64,000 nt of DNA. Source: Aureobasidium sp. EXF-3400 (taxonomy: Eukaryota; Ascomycota; Dothideomycetes; Dothideales; Saccotheciaceae). The stretch lies in NCBI GenBank assembly GCA_024195585.1, contig SWBL01000087.1, positions 1 to 64,000 of the forward strand, read 5' to 3'. Under the pieces are notes generated by a model. It was not told the DNA's origin and ran no database searches. It saw nothing but the letters and a program-made list of their open reading frames with translations. The position numbers and the translations under genes are program-made. Below, piece after piece: positions 30,155 to 42,779 of this stretch. Every line of letters begins with the position of its first letter. The first letter of the stretch is position 1.

Positions 30155-32523
30155 TCATGAGGTGTATAGATTGGGTTGTAGCGTGCTATTGGTGAAATTG
30201 TTGTACACCATGCCTGTTCCACTGATTCCATCGCCAGCGCTGTCAATCAAAATCCCGGGTGCATCCATGAAATAAGCATATCTAGCTACATCAGGCTGCT
30301 GATCCAACCATGGCATAGCCTCTTGCAAGAAAGCTTGTAGCTCGGCATCAGTGTAGCTATACGTACTATCCAGGCCAAATTCAGTAATCCAGATGGGCCG
30401 TCCTGCAGCGACAGCACGGGCAGAGTTGACATAATATTCAAGGTAGGAAGCACCGGCATACTTGTTACTGTACCAGTGAAGATTGATAAAGTCAATGGTA
30501 CAGCCTGTACAATTGCCCAGGAAGTATTGAAGATACTGTAAGCCCATAGGGTCTGCATCAGTGCCACCAGAGTTGGTGACAGCAGGAGCGCCAATCAGGG
30601 CTTTGCCGGCAAAAGGTTGCATGTATTGTTGGTGGTAGTAAACTGCTGTAGACACATTCATGCAGGCACTGCCAGATTGACAGAAGTCGGGTTCGTTGAA
30701 CGAAAAGAGGGCGGTGGAGCCATTGTCGATGGCAAGCTGAGCTGCGGCGGGCCATTGAGACAAAAGATTCGGATCGTCGTTGTAGAGCAGAGGGACAAAT
30801 TCCAGTGCTGGGTTAAAGCCACAACTCTGTACACCAGCAGCGCTGCATGGTGCATAGAACCAGTCGTAGGCCCAAGAAACTTGGCTATCCTGTCCGCTGA
30901 GAGAAAAAGGCATGGTGAGATTGGCTTGGTTGTAAGACAGCCCACGTTTGCCAAAGTTACGGACAGGCGCGGGTGTTGCAGGTACTGCAGAGCTTGTGCT
31001 TGGCGATGAAGTAGCGACAGAAGAGGAGGGCGAGCTGGAGCTCATTGGGGAGCTAGATGAGCTGGGACTGGAGAGGATTAAGGACGACGACGATGATGAT
31101 GATGATGACGACGATGACGAAGGCGTTGGACTCGCTGTGGATATGACAGAGCTTGTTGATGTGGTTGATACGGCATTGGTTGAACTCGACGAAGTCGAAG
31201 ATGGTGATGTAGATGAGACCATAGGGCCGGAGCTGCTCGACGCAATTGTGGATGAGATGCTCGAGATTGGTGAACTACCAAGGCTTGAGCTCGATGAAAG
31301 AGCCGCATTTGGACTGCTTGAGGACGATGAAATAGCACTCCTGTCTGTAAGCAGTTTGATCTTCTACGGTGAGCATCAAGATAAACATACATGCTTGTGG
31401 CAACGAAGCTGCTTGAAGGAGTGACACTTGAAGCTGTAGTCTGCGAAGAAAGTACCACTGATGTAGACTGCAAATCGAGTGAAGAAGAGGTAGACGAGTC
31501 GGAAGATATGGGGGTCATTGAGGTACTCGACGTACTGGCTGAGGGCTCAGAAGAAGATGCACTAGTGATATATACGACAGTATCAGGGCCGGTAGGTAGA
31601 GGTGCGTCTTCTGAGAGATGTTGAGAGATGTAGTTGGAGATCTGTGACGAGAAGGCCGCGGCAGAACTGCTGCTCGTCGATGTGGCCATATTCGGAGTAA
31701 CGTAAACAACTGTATTGTCGCTTGTCGGAACTGGCGCGTTGTCTGATATCCTCTGAGACAAATGCTCACCGATAGCTGACGAGTAGCCTATTATTGCTGT
31801 ACCAGCAGTGGGCCCGGGGACAGTGGCTGTAGTGACAGTACTGGGGCTTGCAAGAGCAGCCAGGACAGCGACATAGTCGGCTCTGATAGCTGCCACAGCT
31901 CCTTCAGTGTTGATGATACTGTCGATCGCTGACAGTAGAGTACACTCGCCGAGAAGAAAGGCGGACGCCACACATTCGGACAGATCCGCACAAGATGCAA
32001 TACATGCTTCGAAAGAAGGAGCGCTTTGCTGGCGTTTACGACTGGGCGTGATGACGTCTCCGCCATAGGTCTGGCCACAAGCAATCTGGTAATCCGTTCC
32101 ATTGCCTTCAGAGTAAGGCTGTCCACAGACCGGTACAGCTGACGGTGTTGCAGACGAGATGCTCGATGCTGGCAGAGGCGAGGCTACAAGCGATGAGGTT
32201 GCAGCTGATGCTGAAGGCAAGCCTAAGGGTGAAGAACTTCCCAAAGTTACAGAGCCGGCAATGAAGGAAAGAACAAAGCCTGATGGGTTCAGACTCTGGG
32301 ACAAAGAAAGATCTGAAGCTGCCGAAGTCGTGCCAAACAAGCCTCCAGTGTTTGAAGCTGTGCATGCCGATACATGAGTAGTGATTACGATGGTTGGTGT
32401 GATGACTGCTGATCAAAGGTCAGCCTCTCTGCAGATATTCCGAGTTGAAAGAGACATACTTTGGCCAAAAGCATTCTGTAACAGAAACGCTGACCCTATC
32501 ACAAACCCAGATGTGGCCCTCAT
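30155..32523 (-). CDS. Secreted Ser-rich protein with C-terminal GH128 glucanase domain
   Basis: Exons 32523-32460, 32408-31391 and 31340-30155 give 755 residues; the second acceptor could be three bases later. A signal peptide (MRATSGFVIGSAFLLQNAFG) ends near the first intron. Next, a Cys-rich PAN/apple-like segment near residues 95-155 (CGQTYGG, CIASCADLSECVASAFLLGEC). Then two copies of an HLSQRISDNAPVPT-like segment ending in TVVYVT/TVVYIT, and a long Ser/Thr linker with a run of Ser. The C-terminal domain (about 510-755) is of the Asl1/GH128 type, with likely catalytic Glu in FSFNEPDF and ITEFGLD. GH128 enzymes act on beta-1,3-glucan. The linker suggests a wall-associated, heavily O-glycosylated protein. 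Confidence 0.85.
31084..31122. repeat. GAC/GAT triplet run encoding poly-Ser
   Basis: GAC and GAT triplets in a row; on the minus strand they read as about 12 consecutive Ser in the GH128 linker. Likely variable in length. Confidence 0.8.
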
Positions 32524-33524
32524 CTCCAGATGTCTTTTCAGCAAACCAAACAGCGTCTATTGCCTGGCTGCAGAGCTTCGATAATTAGGGAAAGCCAAGG
32601 ATTCAGGCGCAAGTGCGAGTCTAGATCAGGCAGTATAGATGGCTGATACAGGTGAAAAGGAGTGTGGGTACTAGAACGAATGGAATCGTAGAAAGAAGCA
32701 AAAGATCGGAATAATTCAGCTCATGGTAAGAAAAACATTGAACGGAGTACATCGTCACGTTCGAAGTATAGGATCTCAGAGCATTTCGCGTAGTTCGAGC
32801 GAGGAATGTAAACAGGGCGATAGAGTGTGGGCTTTTCCAGACTCGCGGAATGCATTGGATATGAACAAGAAGGACTCCACATTCTAGACTTCCGATAGAT
32901 TAGCATCGTATGAAAAGCAGGTGGTGGTCTTGACGGGATGCCGGTGCTGCTTGAGCGCATCGAGATTGCCGTGCCTAAGCTGAGAAAGACAAGCATCAAC
33001 TCATCGTGAGTTTTCTTTTGGTATCTTCTCGAAGCACACAGTATCGAGCTGGAGATTGGCCGTTTGGTTGTGACGAATCCAGACACCGATGGCTGTTATT
33101 GCACAACCTTCCCGTGTGCTAAAGATTGTCACGGCGTAGCTGTAATAATGCACAATACTTTCGTAGAGAATGTCGTCTCCACAGAGAGACCCCATTGAAG
33201 GCTACCTCGATGGCCAGAATCACGTTTGAATTGAAACTGTGCATTGTGAGCGTGTAATCACCCTTGAACGCATGATGGGAGAGAGTTCGATTGCGAGACT
33301 GTGAGTGAACTCATGACAGAAGTGAGTGAAGTGGAAGGCGCAGCCACGTGTGGCTGAAGTGTGTGGCTGCTCCTGCTTGATTGCCAGAAGAGTCGACCGC
33401 TGACAAAAGAGTCGCCACGCGCGCGCGCCGCAACGCCAGGAAAGCCGACGACGAGCTCCAAATCAGAGAATCGTCACATATCACCTTTACCAAGACTCGG
33501 CGCATTCATCTCAAGCACATCAAC
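32524..33524. promoter_or_regulatory. Divergent intergenic region, GH128 protein / U2AF
   Basis: 1001 bp between divergent start codons. No gene or clear element recognised. Confidence 0.5.
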
Positions 33525-34264
33525 ATGGCCAACTATCTCGCCTCCATCTTCGGTACCGAGCAGGACAAGGTGCGCATTCCCCATCGTCTGCAACCACGCG
33601 CAACTCGCAACTAACAAGCTGTCGTACAGGTCAACTGCTCTTTCTACTACAAGATTGGTGCATGCCGCCACGGAGACCGCTGCTCGCGCAAACATGTCAA
33701 GCCTTCATATTCGCAAACCATCCTCCTTCCCAACCTCTACCAGAACCCCGCATACGACCCTAAGAGCAAGATGAACCCGCAACAACTGCAAAACCACTTT
33801 GACGCCTTCTACGAGGACTTCTGGTGTGAGATGTGCAAGTACGGCGAGATTGAGGAGGTTGTCGTCTGTGACAACAACAACGACCGTACGTACTCCTTTG
33901 CTGTCTTCTCATGCCGACCACTAACCAAGAAACAGATCTTATTGGCAACGTCTACGCCCGCTTCAAGTACGAAGAATCCGCCCAAGCCGCATGCGACGCT
34001 CTGAACTCGCGCTGGTACGCCGGTCGTCCCATCTACTGCGAACTCTCACCCGTCACCGATTTCAGAGAAGCCTGTTGCCGTCTCAACTCAGGAGAAGGAT
34101 GTGTACGTGGTGGCTTCTGCAACTTCATTCATCGCAAAGACCCATCACCCGAGCTGGATCGCGAGATCGAGCTGGCAACAAAGAAGTGGTTGAGATTGAG
34201 GGGAAGAGATGAGAAGAGCGCCAGCAGATCTCCCACACCTGAACCCACCAGAAAGAGATTTTAG
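33525..34264 (+). CDS. U2AF1: U2 snRNP auxiliary factor, small subunit
   Basis: Exons 33525-33569, 33630-33885 and 33936-34264 give 209 residues. The protein binds the AG of the 3' splice site as partner of the large U2AF subunit in the nucleus. Order: MANYLASIFGTEQDK opening; first CCCH zinc finger (about 17-36, CSFYYKIGACRHGDRCSRKH); RRM (about 44-145, with EIEEVVVCDNN and NVYARFKYEESA); second CCCH finger (about 150-170, CCRLNSGEGCVRGGFCNFIH). The tail is short with a few Arg/Ser, unlike the long RS tail of animals but like fission yeast U2AF23. Introns are 60 and 50 nt, with a CTAAC branch motif visible in both. Confidence 0.96.
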
Positions 34265-35838
34265 GCACTACACTACCACTTAGGTTGGAAAAAGGGCATC
34301 AATATGGCGTTTAAAGGCGAGTCTATTTGGGGTTTATCAGGGACAAATACCCTTGTTGTGGTTTTGCACTTTTTGCAGCTAAAGAAAGAGGCTATGATCA
34401 CGTAACGCCTACTTATGGTATATGCACGAAAACTTCTCGCGAGCAGAAGCTCATCACAAGACTATTCTCAGCATCCTTTTCTATCATTTGATCTTGCGAA
34501 CGATACCTTGTATGGAGGCGTATAACACTTTTTGAGTAGAATTGTCAGCCCCGCATGTTAACCTCAGTCAACTCAATTTCATCAACAGCTGCTCATGGGT
34601 TGTCCTTTGCCTCCAGCGACGACGGCGCTTGTTCACCCACAAAAAAATACAAGACATCACAGCGGAGACTCGGGTCGACAATGAACATGTAATAAATACG
34701 ATAATTTACTCAGGTAATAACTAAGGACTATCACTTGACTGAAGAGCAGGGTCGTCCTCTCAACCACTTGGAAGCTCAAACAAGAAAAGACGCGACGATC
34801 ATTCTCGGCAGACAACTTCACCCCATCAACACACTTCTCCCACGTATTCGACCGCTATAGCGGAAGATAATCATCAATAAGACTCACGTTCTCGACCATT
34901 AGCTCTTTCCCTACCCCTGCAGCCTACAGTAACGAGGAAAGAGCAGGGCGGCCGAAAACAACCGGAATGGTGTAATTTTGGCATGGGTGTTTCAGAAATG
35001 CCTCAGACTGCCACTTGCGACGTGCAGGCCGCAAAGAACTAACTCTCCATGCTTGGTATATCCTTGCACGCGAGCGACTAGCATGACTCCGCAGATGCTG
35101 GAGGAGTTGCAAGTAAGTCGCAGGCTAGTGTTGATGAAGATAGCGTTCAAGATGACTTGCGAGTACATTTCTACAACTTTCCCATGTTTCTTCTTTTCTT
35201 TCTCATCTATTCAACCATACTAACTCTGTTGCTTTTGCATTTTGCCATTTCAAGATCTGATTGACTCGGTATCTTTTCCATTCGTTTCATTGAAGCTCCC
35301 AGTACAAAACACGCGCCACGATACTATCACGATTCACGATTTGGACTTCTTCACATTCCTTAGGCCTGCCTGGAGCTGCCAATCTCAAATCTACCCAACG
35401 TGACGCGCGACGAACAAGCTTTGAATCGTTCAATCTTGAAAATCTCTTTTACAAGGCAACATCATCTGTCCAATTTCAAGGATATACGTCACACTTGCAA
35501 GGCCTACCACAGAAACATCAACAAGAGCACCAGACCAGTATAACGACCAGTGAAAGGCCAGGAAGATCAAGACACCACGTTATATACAATATCTGGACCT
35601 AGTTGTACTGCCATCAACCATCTTCGTCTCGACCTCAAAGACACTTTTGTTTCCAATAGAGGAATACCACAAGCAAGCTGAACCCTCCTATCGCCAAAGA
35701 AGACCAATCAACGCAGAAGATTTAATCTACCCAACTTTCTACCAAGCCACACTATCCACCAACGCCATTTACCACCAAGCAAAGCAAACACCGTGAAGAG
35801 GGAACACTTGAGAAGCCAGGGGAGAAGAAGCAAGTACA
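34265..35838. other. Long gene-free stretch
   Basis: 1574 bp without a supported gene. The last 500 bases are CA-rich and lack upstream gene features, so they are probably a long leader of the next gene. Confidence 0.5.
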
Positions 35839-36311
35839 ATGGCCGTCCCTCGCGACCCAAACTTCTGGAAACGCTTCAGCTACGCAGTACACCAAGACGA
35901 AGAAGCACAATTAAACCAAAAGTAAGCTTCCCGTCACCATCTCGTCGCTTCTTCACATTCTCCTTCTCCCTGTCTCGCCTCTATCTCTTATCCCTTCCTC
36001 ATCCCCTCATATCTCCTCAACCAGCAACCCACGCTAATCTCGCCTGGCCAAACAGATCAGAAACCTGGCTCGTAAGCACCCGCCGCAAAAAACGCCACTC
36101 CTACGCTCGTATCTGCTGTCTCTTCTGGATCCTGCTCATCGCCATCATAGCAATAATAGTCGTCGTCTTGTTGGTCCTGATCAAAACGCATACATTGCAA
36201 AAGATACACATAGGCGGAGATGGACACAATTGGGATGACAGTATACAAAGCTGGTTGAACAGATTATTTGGGACGGGCGGGAAGGGGAAGGAGGGGGATG
36301 GTGGGTCGTGA
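35839..36311 (+). CDS. Small single-pass membrane protein (MAVPRDPNFWKRFS type)
   Basis: Exons 35839-35921 and 36056-36311, with a 134-nt intron splitting a Lys codon; 112 residues. The opening MAVPRDPNFWKRFSYAVHQDEE is a pattern I recall from small proteins in many Pezizomycotina. A basic RRKKRHSYAR stretch then precedes one hydrophobic segment (about 53-76, FWILLIAIIAIIVVVLLVLI). The C-terminus is Gly-rich. Basic residues before the segment suggest the N-terminus is cytosolic. Function unknown. Confidence 0.75.
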
Positions 36312-36890
36312 GGAAGAAGGAGGTGGAAGAGGATAAGAGTCTTCAAAAGGGGTAATGGAAGATGTGGCATTCGAAGAGCTGGTACTCTTGGAGGTCGAGA
36401 GCAGAAAACTGACTCTGTACGAGGACGAAGATTATGTTTACATTCTGATGTATAGCTGTAAGTTCGAGCGAAAAAACAACAGCCGACCTTTTGAAACCTT
36501 CCTAAAGGCATTTCTATCTTGCTGAGAGGATCCTCGAACACATGAAAAAGACGTGAAGAACTACCATGATTACCGTCTTCCGTCACCGTCACTACTCGCA
36601 TCCAGCCACGCAAAGCGAGAAGGCACACACAAGATTGAGCACAGATTTGGTATTTGAAGCTATAGACAGTGTGCCATCCAAAAGCAGAAAGCCACTTCCC
36701 TCACGCTCCAGATCGCCCACCATGTTCAGGCAAATTTTGAAATCAACGACGCAACACCGCCAAAAGCTCTTGATCAACCTCATGACCAGATGTCAACTTC
36801 AGCAAGTATGAGACACAACAACATGCGTGTCGGCAAGAGAGTGTCTGAGCATACCCACTAATCACATTCACGATAGAAAAGTGAACATGC
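36312..36890. other. Convergent 3' region
   Basis: 3' flanks of the small membrane protein and BTB genes. A + strand open frame at 36566-36811 has no family features. Confidence 0.55.
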
Positions 36891-39376
36891 TCAGCACTGC
36901 CAGCGACACTTCTCGTTGCCGCACTTGGTGCACATCAAGATCAGGTCAGGCGCATTGATATCATCAACCATGCCACGCCACTGAGCGTTGAAGTTGATAC
37001 TGCAGTCGTTGCAGGCCTTGTGATCGAGGTCGTACTCTCTCAGTGCCTTCAGCACGCGCTTGAGACGTGCATTGCCGTTGGAGGGTCCCTGGTTGGGAGG
37101 GTTGTGACCGCCACGACCTATGAATGTTAGCATCAGAATAGTAAGTCCATAAGTAAGTTACATACCAAAGCGAAGATCATTCAGCTGGGTGCGAAAGAAG
37201 TCGCGGTCTGCCCTTAGCTGTGCAATGGTTCTGTCTCTCTCATCAGGAGAGTTGTTACCCTGACCGTTAGGGATGGCAGTAGAAGTGGCAACGGGTGTGA
37301 CAGGAGCGGCAGAAAGAGCGGTGTGAGGAGCACCGACAGGAGCAGCTGAAGAAGTACCAGTGGGACCGGCAGCATGAGCGCTTGCAGAGGCGACACCAGG
37401 AGTGACTGTGTTGCCATTCACGCCAGGAGTAACGTGCTGAGAGGTACCGTTGATGTGAGAGCTGGCGGCGACACTGGGAGTCGTGGAAGAGATGTGAGCA
37501 CCCCCGTTCACCTGAGGAGAATGAGGGCCAACTGCATGGCGACCGAGCACGGCATGAGGGCCACGAGGGGCACCGTTGGCAGGTGGAGGAGCGCTGGCAG
37601 TGACAGTGCTGCTGAACGACGAGGTCACGCTGGGAGAGCGCATAGGCTGTTGGACGACGGTAGACTCACCACGTACACTGACAGGCATCTTGGGAGGGGC
37701 CTGGCTGGAGGTGGTGCTCTGATTCTCGCCACCATGGATACCAGTAGCTCGGGAACGTTGGAGCTTCTCGAAGAAGGAAGCCGGTCCGTTAGAGTTGAGG
37801 TTCTGAGCGGCGGGAGCCAGAGCCAGACGAGCACTGGGAGTAGGCGATGCAGGGGTTGCAGGGAGGGTAGAAGCAGCAGCGGAGGCCGAGCCTGCAGCGA
37901 TGCTGTTGACCGAAGCCGTCATCGAACCATACCCATAGATCGGGCGCTTAGGCGCGGCAGCCTCAGAAGTTTGAGTGGGCTGCGAAGCACGAGGGCGGGA
38001 GGCAGTGCCGTTGGTACTCGGCTGAGGAACGAAAGCCGTGTTGACAATAATCGGCTGTTGAGCATGAGGGGCCAGCTGAGCTTCGAGCTTCTTGACCTTG
38101 TCCTCGGATGCAGTGAGACGAGACTGCAGCTTCTTGGCATTCTCGAGAGCCTCGTTGCGCTCCAAGAGGAATGCGGTGTTGTCCGGCTGGCCAGCGCGCT
38201 GCGAGTTGATCTGGTGAACCAACTGGGCGTTGCGCTTGTTGGCGTCGTCAAGGGCGCGTTTGAGATCGTTGACCTGCTCGTCATTCTCATCCTTCTGGTC
38301 AAGTTGCAACTCGAGCTTGTCGATGACTGCATCCTTGTCAGCGCTCAGCTTTGCGATGCGAGCGTCATGATCGGTCAAGGAGATCTTCTCTTGGATGGAC
38401 TGCTTGAGGTGGGCAACCTCCTGCTCAAGAGTTCTGATCTGCTCTTCCTTGGCAGAGACGGCGTTGCGGGTCTCGGCGAGTTGACCCTCGAGGAGGGCAG
38501 CAGTTGAAGAAGAGGAAGCGGAAGTGGAACTGCCAGCACCGAGGGCAGAAGGAACGGGGGACAGCATTGTCGATGTGCCATCGTTGTAAGAGGCTTGGAA
38601 CTTGGCCAACTCGCGGTAGAGACGAACAGCAAGCTTGCCGTTGTGCTCCAGGACGGTGAGAAAGTTTGTGTTGCTGGCCAGGTGCTGACAGTGAGTGAAA
38701 CACTCCTTGACGAGGTGGTCATACAGAAGCTCGGCAGGGCCGGTAACCGAGTTGAAGACGGCCTCGACAAACTTAGGGAAGTCGTCCCTGTCGAAGGCAC
38801 CGGAGACGTATTCGCCGAATCTCTGAGCGGCTTCAACCATAAGACGATCAATGTCCCAAGCGCCAGCAGCTTGGTACACCTTCACATTGGCAAGAGCCTT
38901 GAGCAGGGCGCTAGATGTGCATGACTGGGTAGTGATGTACAAGTTGCGGAAACCCTGGACCAAAGCAACATCTTGGTGCTCGGTAGGAGCGGCGCTCAAT
39001 CTGTTGGCCGATGCGGGAGAAGCGGGGGGTTCGACCTTGGGACAAGTCAAGTCCTCATCCTCATCCTGGTATGTACCATCGTAGATGAAGGAGATGACTC
39101 TCCAAACGGTCTGGCCATCAAATTCGAGGCGAATGGGGACCTGAAGATTAATGGACAGTCAGCGATGTATAAAGAGACCGATAAACTCAACAAAGGTACC
39201 TTTGAATCGCGGAATTGGTCATCGAGGAAGGTCTCCAGCTTGCAACCCTGGAGCCCCTTGAGTATGAATACCACTCTGTGAAAGGGAATGACGAAGCCAT
39301 CGAAGGTCATCAAGTGAACGTCAGGGTAGGTGTCGCTACCCTTGATCAAAGAGATCGACATCTTAGGACGGTCCAT
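36891..39376 (-). CDS. BTB-like, coiled-coil protein with C-terminal Cys4 zinc motif
   Basis: Exons 39376-39200, 39140-37166 and 37117-36891 give 792 residues; introns are 59 and 48 nt. A second ATG (39361) would remove five residues. The N-terminus resembles a BTB/POZ fold (about 5-90: DVHLMTFDGFVIPFHRVVF, then after the intron VPIRLEFDGQTVWRVISFIY). A helical region (about 130-240) is followed by a coiled coil (about 255-400), a long Ala/Ser/Thr/Pro-rich disordered part, a short helix (RDRTIAQLRADRDFFRTQLN), and a final zinc motif CNDC...CTKCGNEKCRWQC. The upstream flank has a possible 5'-UTR intron (39486-39419). Probably a nuclear scaffold or transcription regulator, by analogy only. Confidence 0.75.
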
Positions 39377-40797
39377 CGCTTGCACAAGATCTGAATGTTG
39401 ACCACAGCAGGAATCAACCTGCGCACATGTGTCAGTCCAACACCCAATGAAGGGAACATACGAAGAGAGTGATCAACAAAACGTACCGTCGGAGAAACTG
39501 AGCGAGATGAGAGGAACCTGATGAGGAAGTCGCGACGCTCAGCTGTATTGCTCTTGTGGCGGCGGTGGAAAGGCAGGAACAAGTCCGCAGCTCAAGGACG
39601 GAATTTTTAATTCAATTCTCGAATGTGGGAGTGCCGAGAGCACGACTAAGCAGAGATCTTGGAAGTACACGGAGACTGGAGGAAGAAAAAGCGTGGGCCG
39701 CTCAAGGAAGTTCGCCTGGTCAACGCTTTCAGCAACGGAAGCAGACAAGGCCTTGAGGATCAGCTACAGTGAGAGTGTCCGTGAGGCTTTCTCGGACGAG
39801 GAAGTTGCTGATATTGAGTTGTGGGTCGCTGTGGTGGTGAGAGTAGAGAAAGCGCCGCATGCGAGGAATTGTATGAGTTCCAATTTCAGCTGATCGTAAC
39901 CTCGTCGCAGACTGAGCAAACTGCTTACTGACAGAAGCAGCGAGACTGTATTTATGTTTTGCAGTGAATTGGGGCAGCAAGCGCAGGTGATAGGCGACTA
40001 CTCTTTCTGTACTTCTAGCTGTTGTTGAAAAAGCATATGGTCGCGACTTCCTATTTCTTGAGGTAGTAACTTGTGTGAAGTCAAGGTCATCGATCTTTAC
40101 TTTTCACCCAGATATCTAGACATACAGGTGAACGATACCTATCTATGTATACATACTAAGATTTTAGACATGGACATGAATGTGAAGCCTCTCAAGTTCT
40201 GACAGTATCCACGGCTTACTCCTCAGGATGATCAAGCTGCATGTTCACATAGTCCTACAAAGTTTTACTGTTTGCAAGAAGTTGCAGGGAAGCAAACTGC
40301 AAAGGTTGAGGTCAAGAGCTGCATTGCAGATCCCGAAGTTTTGCCATGTCCATGGTCTCCCCATGTAGGAGTGAGTGTAGAATATACACTATAGAAAGAC
40401 ACAACTATTTGCAGAAACAGGAGCGTAGCCATAGAGAGCCGATGCCTTGCCGTATCTCAGTGGAAGTGTCCTGTTTCCTGATAGTTTTGTGCATTTTTTA
40501 TGGCTACACACGTAACATGCTTCAACACATGGAGAGGCACGTAATTCTACAAATTGAGCACTGTCGTTCAGGAGCACGAAAATGCTAGCCCTCTTTGAAC
40601 ACGTTCTGCTCCTAAAAGTAATCATGACTTTTCGCAATATAAGCATTGTGTATGCTGGAGGGGAAGGCAAGTAGACCATAAGAGTTTGATCAGCAGTGTC
40701 TGTGGGTAACTAACAGCGATGGGAATGAATTTGCTTCACATCTATGTGTTATACTCGGGAGTCATTTATATCGTCTACATGCCAGCATCTTGACCTC
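39377..40797. other. Intergenic
   Basis: Promoter and leader of the BTB gene, then 3' flank of the PLP enzyme. Short open frames without coding features. Confidence 0.55.
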
Positions 40798-42086
40798 TCA
40801 AGAATCATTTAGAACAGCCTTGAAGGCTGTGAGAAGATCCTTCTTCAGGTCCTCTACGTTCTCAACACCGATACTGACTCTTAGTACTCTCGAGTCAATC
40901 TTCGCATCACTCATGCGACGCCACTCGATCAGACTTTCTACGCCACCGAGACTGGTCGCATGGTGGAAAAGAGCAAGCTTGCTGGGCAAACACCTGGCAA
41001 GCTTTTCTTCGGCCATCCAGATGGCAAACACAGGACCATAACCACCAGGCATTTGCTTCTTCAACCACTGCATATCGTCTTTCTGCAGACTTGCATGTTG
41101 GACACGTGAGAGGGCCTTTTGGACAATGGCAACGTCTTCTTTGGGACCTTCGCCGGCTTGGAGTGAGGCGAGCCATTGAACCAGAGCTGTGGTGGTTTCG
41201 GACTGGCGTTGGACACGGAGTTCGAGAGTACGAATGCTGCGGACGCCGAGCCAGCCTTCCAAGCTTCCCATGACGGCACCCAAGCATACTCGCTCATCCC
41301 ACATACCCCAGTACTCCTTGGTTGCATTCGGACGAGCGGGGTTGATGGCAACGACACCACAGAGCATATCGCTATGGCCTCCAAAGTACTTGGTTCCACT
41401 GTGCATGACAAAATCCGCACCGCAAGCGAAGGGATCCATAAGTGGTGGTGGCGCAAATGTAGCATCGACTGTCAAGATAGCACCTCTTTCATGTGCCCAT
41501 TTGGCATATTTCTCGATCTCGTACGCCTCTCCAGTAGGATTGAGTGGAGTCTCCAGGTGCACCACATCGCCCTCACCCAATCTTTCCCAGCTATCGGGGT
41601 TGTGTACATCGACAATCTTGCATTGTGTAAGTTTCTGGAAGATCTTCAGTACGCCGTGGCAGCCGTGATAGCCGTCGCCAATTGCAACGACCTTGGGGTT
41701 CAGTGCGACAAGGAGAGCGTGGAAGGCAGCAAGACCAGAGCTGTAGGTCAATGCGGGACCTTTGAGGAGGTGCGAGAGGATAGTTTCGAGACGAGAAGTA
41801 TTGGGCGCAGCTTCGCGGCTGTAGATGAGAGGATCAGAACCGCTTCCTGGCTTCAGTGGGTCACGACCGGCCATCTGAAGATTCAGTCAGCGGCTAGCAA
41901 GAAACTCTTGTGTATGCGATATGATCATACCACATCGTCCATGCTGAAGGGCACTAATTTATCAGGGTCCTCGGGATAGCGGTAGGTGGTCGAGACATGC
42001 ATAGCAGGCGCAACATCTGTAGAGTCATTGAGCGGGTCATCGCCGTGGACGGCCAACGTCGAGGCCGAGTAATGAGAGTAGTCCAT
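40798..42086 (-). CDS. PLP-dependent Cys/Met-metabolism enzyme (cystathionine synthase/lyase fold)
   Basis: Exons 42086-41931 and 41874-40798, with a 56-nt intron; 410 residues. The opening STLAVHGDDPLNDSTDVAPAM and the blocks YSREAAPNTSRLE, YSSGLAAFHALL and VVHLETPLNPTGE are those of trans-sulfuration enzymes. The PLP lysine is Lys214 in HSGTKYFGGHSD. Its length and the shortened C-terminal domain are like the poorly studied yeast YHR112C group rather than true cystathionine gamma-synthase or beta-lyase, so the exact reaction is open. It lies downstream of a choline sulfatase gene on the same strand. Confidence 0.85.
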
Positions 42087-42779
42087 GTTAGGCGGAGTGT
42101 GTGGTTGTGCAGAGAGAAGAGAAAAAGGCGGGAAGATGGTTGAAGCTATTCAGGAGCAGGGTCTGGTAGTCTTCCGAATGCCTACCTTGGGACGAAGTCC
42201 GTGGATTATTCAGATGCAGTCCTGACACCTTAGCGAGACATTCGTCTTCTCATGCTTATGTAATGTCGCTGAGATCCTTTTTGCTCGCCATGGCCCTTCT
42301 CGGCAGAGCAAGAGGTTTGCAAAAGGGTGCTGTTTGACATGTCAAAACCACGCCCTTCGCGCGTCCCGAAGGGTCGAGCTGTCACCGAAGCTTGAGAGTC
42401 TCCTCAAAGAGGAAGGTGTGGCGGGCTCGGCAAAGTCAGGGCAAGAAAACCACTTCAACGTATCACACATCCGAAAATATGTTGCGAATCGAGCTTCTTG
42501 TAATTGTGTTCATTCAATTTTGGATGCTATCTGCTTGGTTCTCGTCATGCTCATGCCGATGCTGTCTGGACTAACAATTTGCTCGCAACCTCCTCTTCAA
42601 TGCAAATGCAGCATCCTTCGATAAAAAAAAAAAACCTCCAAATGTGAGGCTCAAATATACGCCTCGCTCGCCTGGAAATCAAGACCCGCTTGAGAACGCT
42701 TCAAAAATCATGGGTATAAACCTGGTTGCATGCTTCCAAGAGAATGCATAAAGTTCGTAAAAGAAATAAGTCTCTTCGC
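42087..42779. promoter_or_regulatory. Intergenic between the two sulfur genes
   Basis: 693 bp: 3' flank of the sulfatase and promoter of the PLP enzyme. A-run at 42626-42635. No clear regulator site was assigned by eye. Confidence 0.5.

Noticed and set aside
37374..38507. 377-codon + strand open frame opposite the BTB-like gene
   Set aside because: It is antisense to a well-supported exon with coiled coil and low-complexity coding; the Arg/Gly/Ser-rich translation shows no domain.
41176..41979. 267-codon + strand open frame opposite the PLP enzyme
   Set aside because: Shadow of a conserved enzyme on the other strand.
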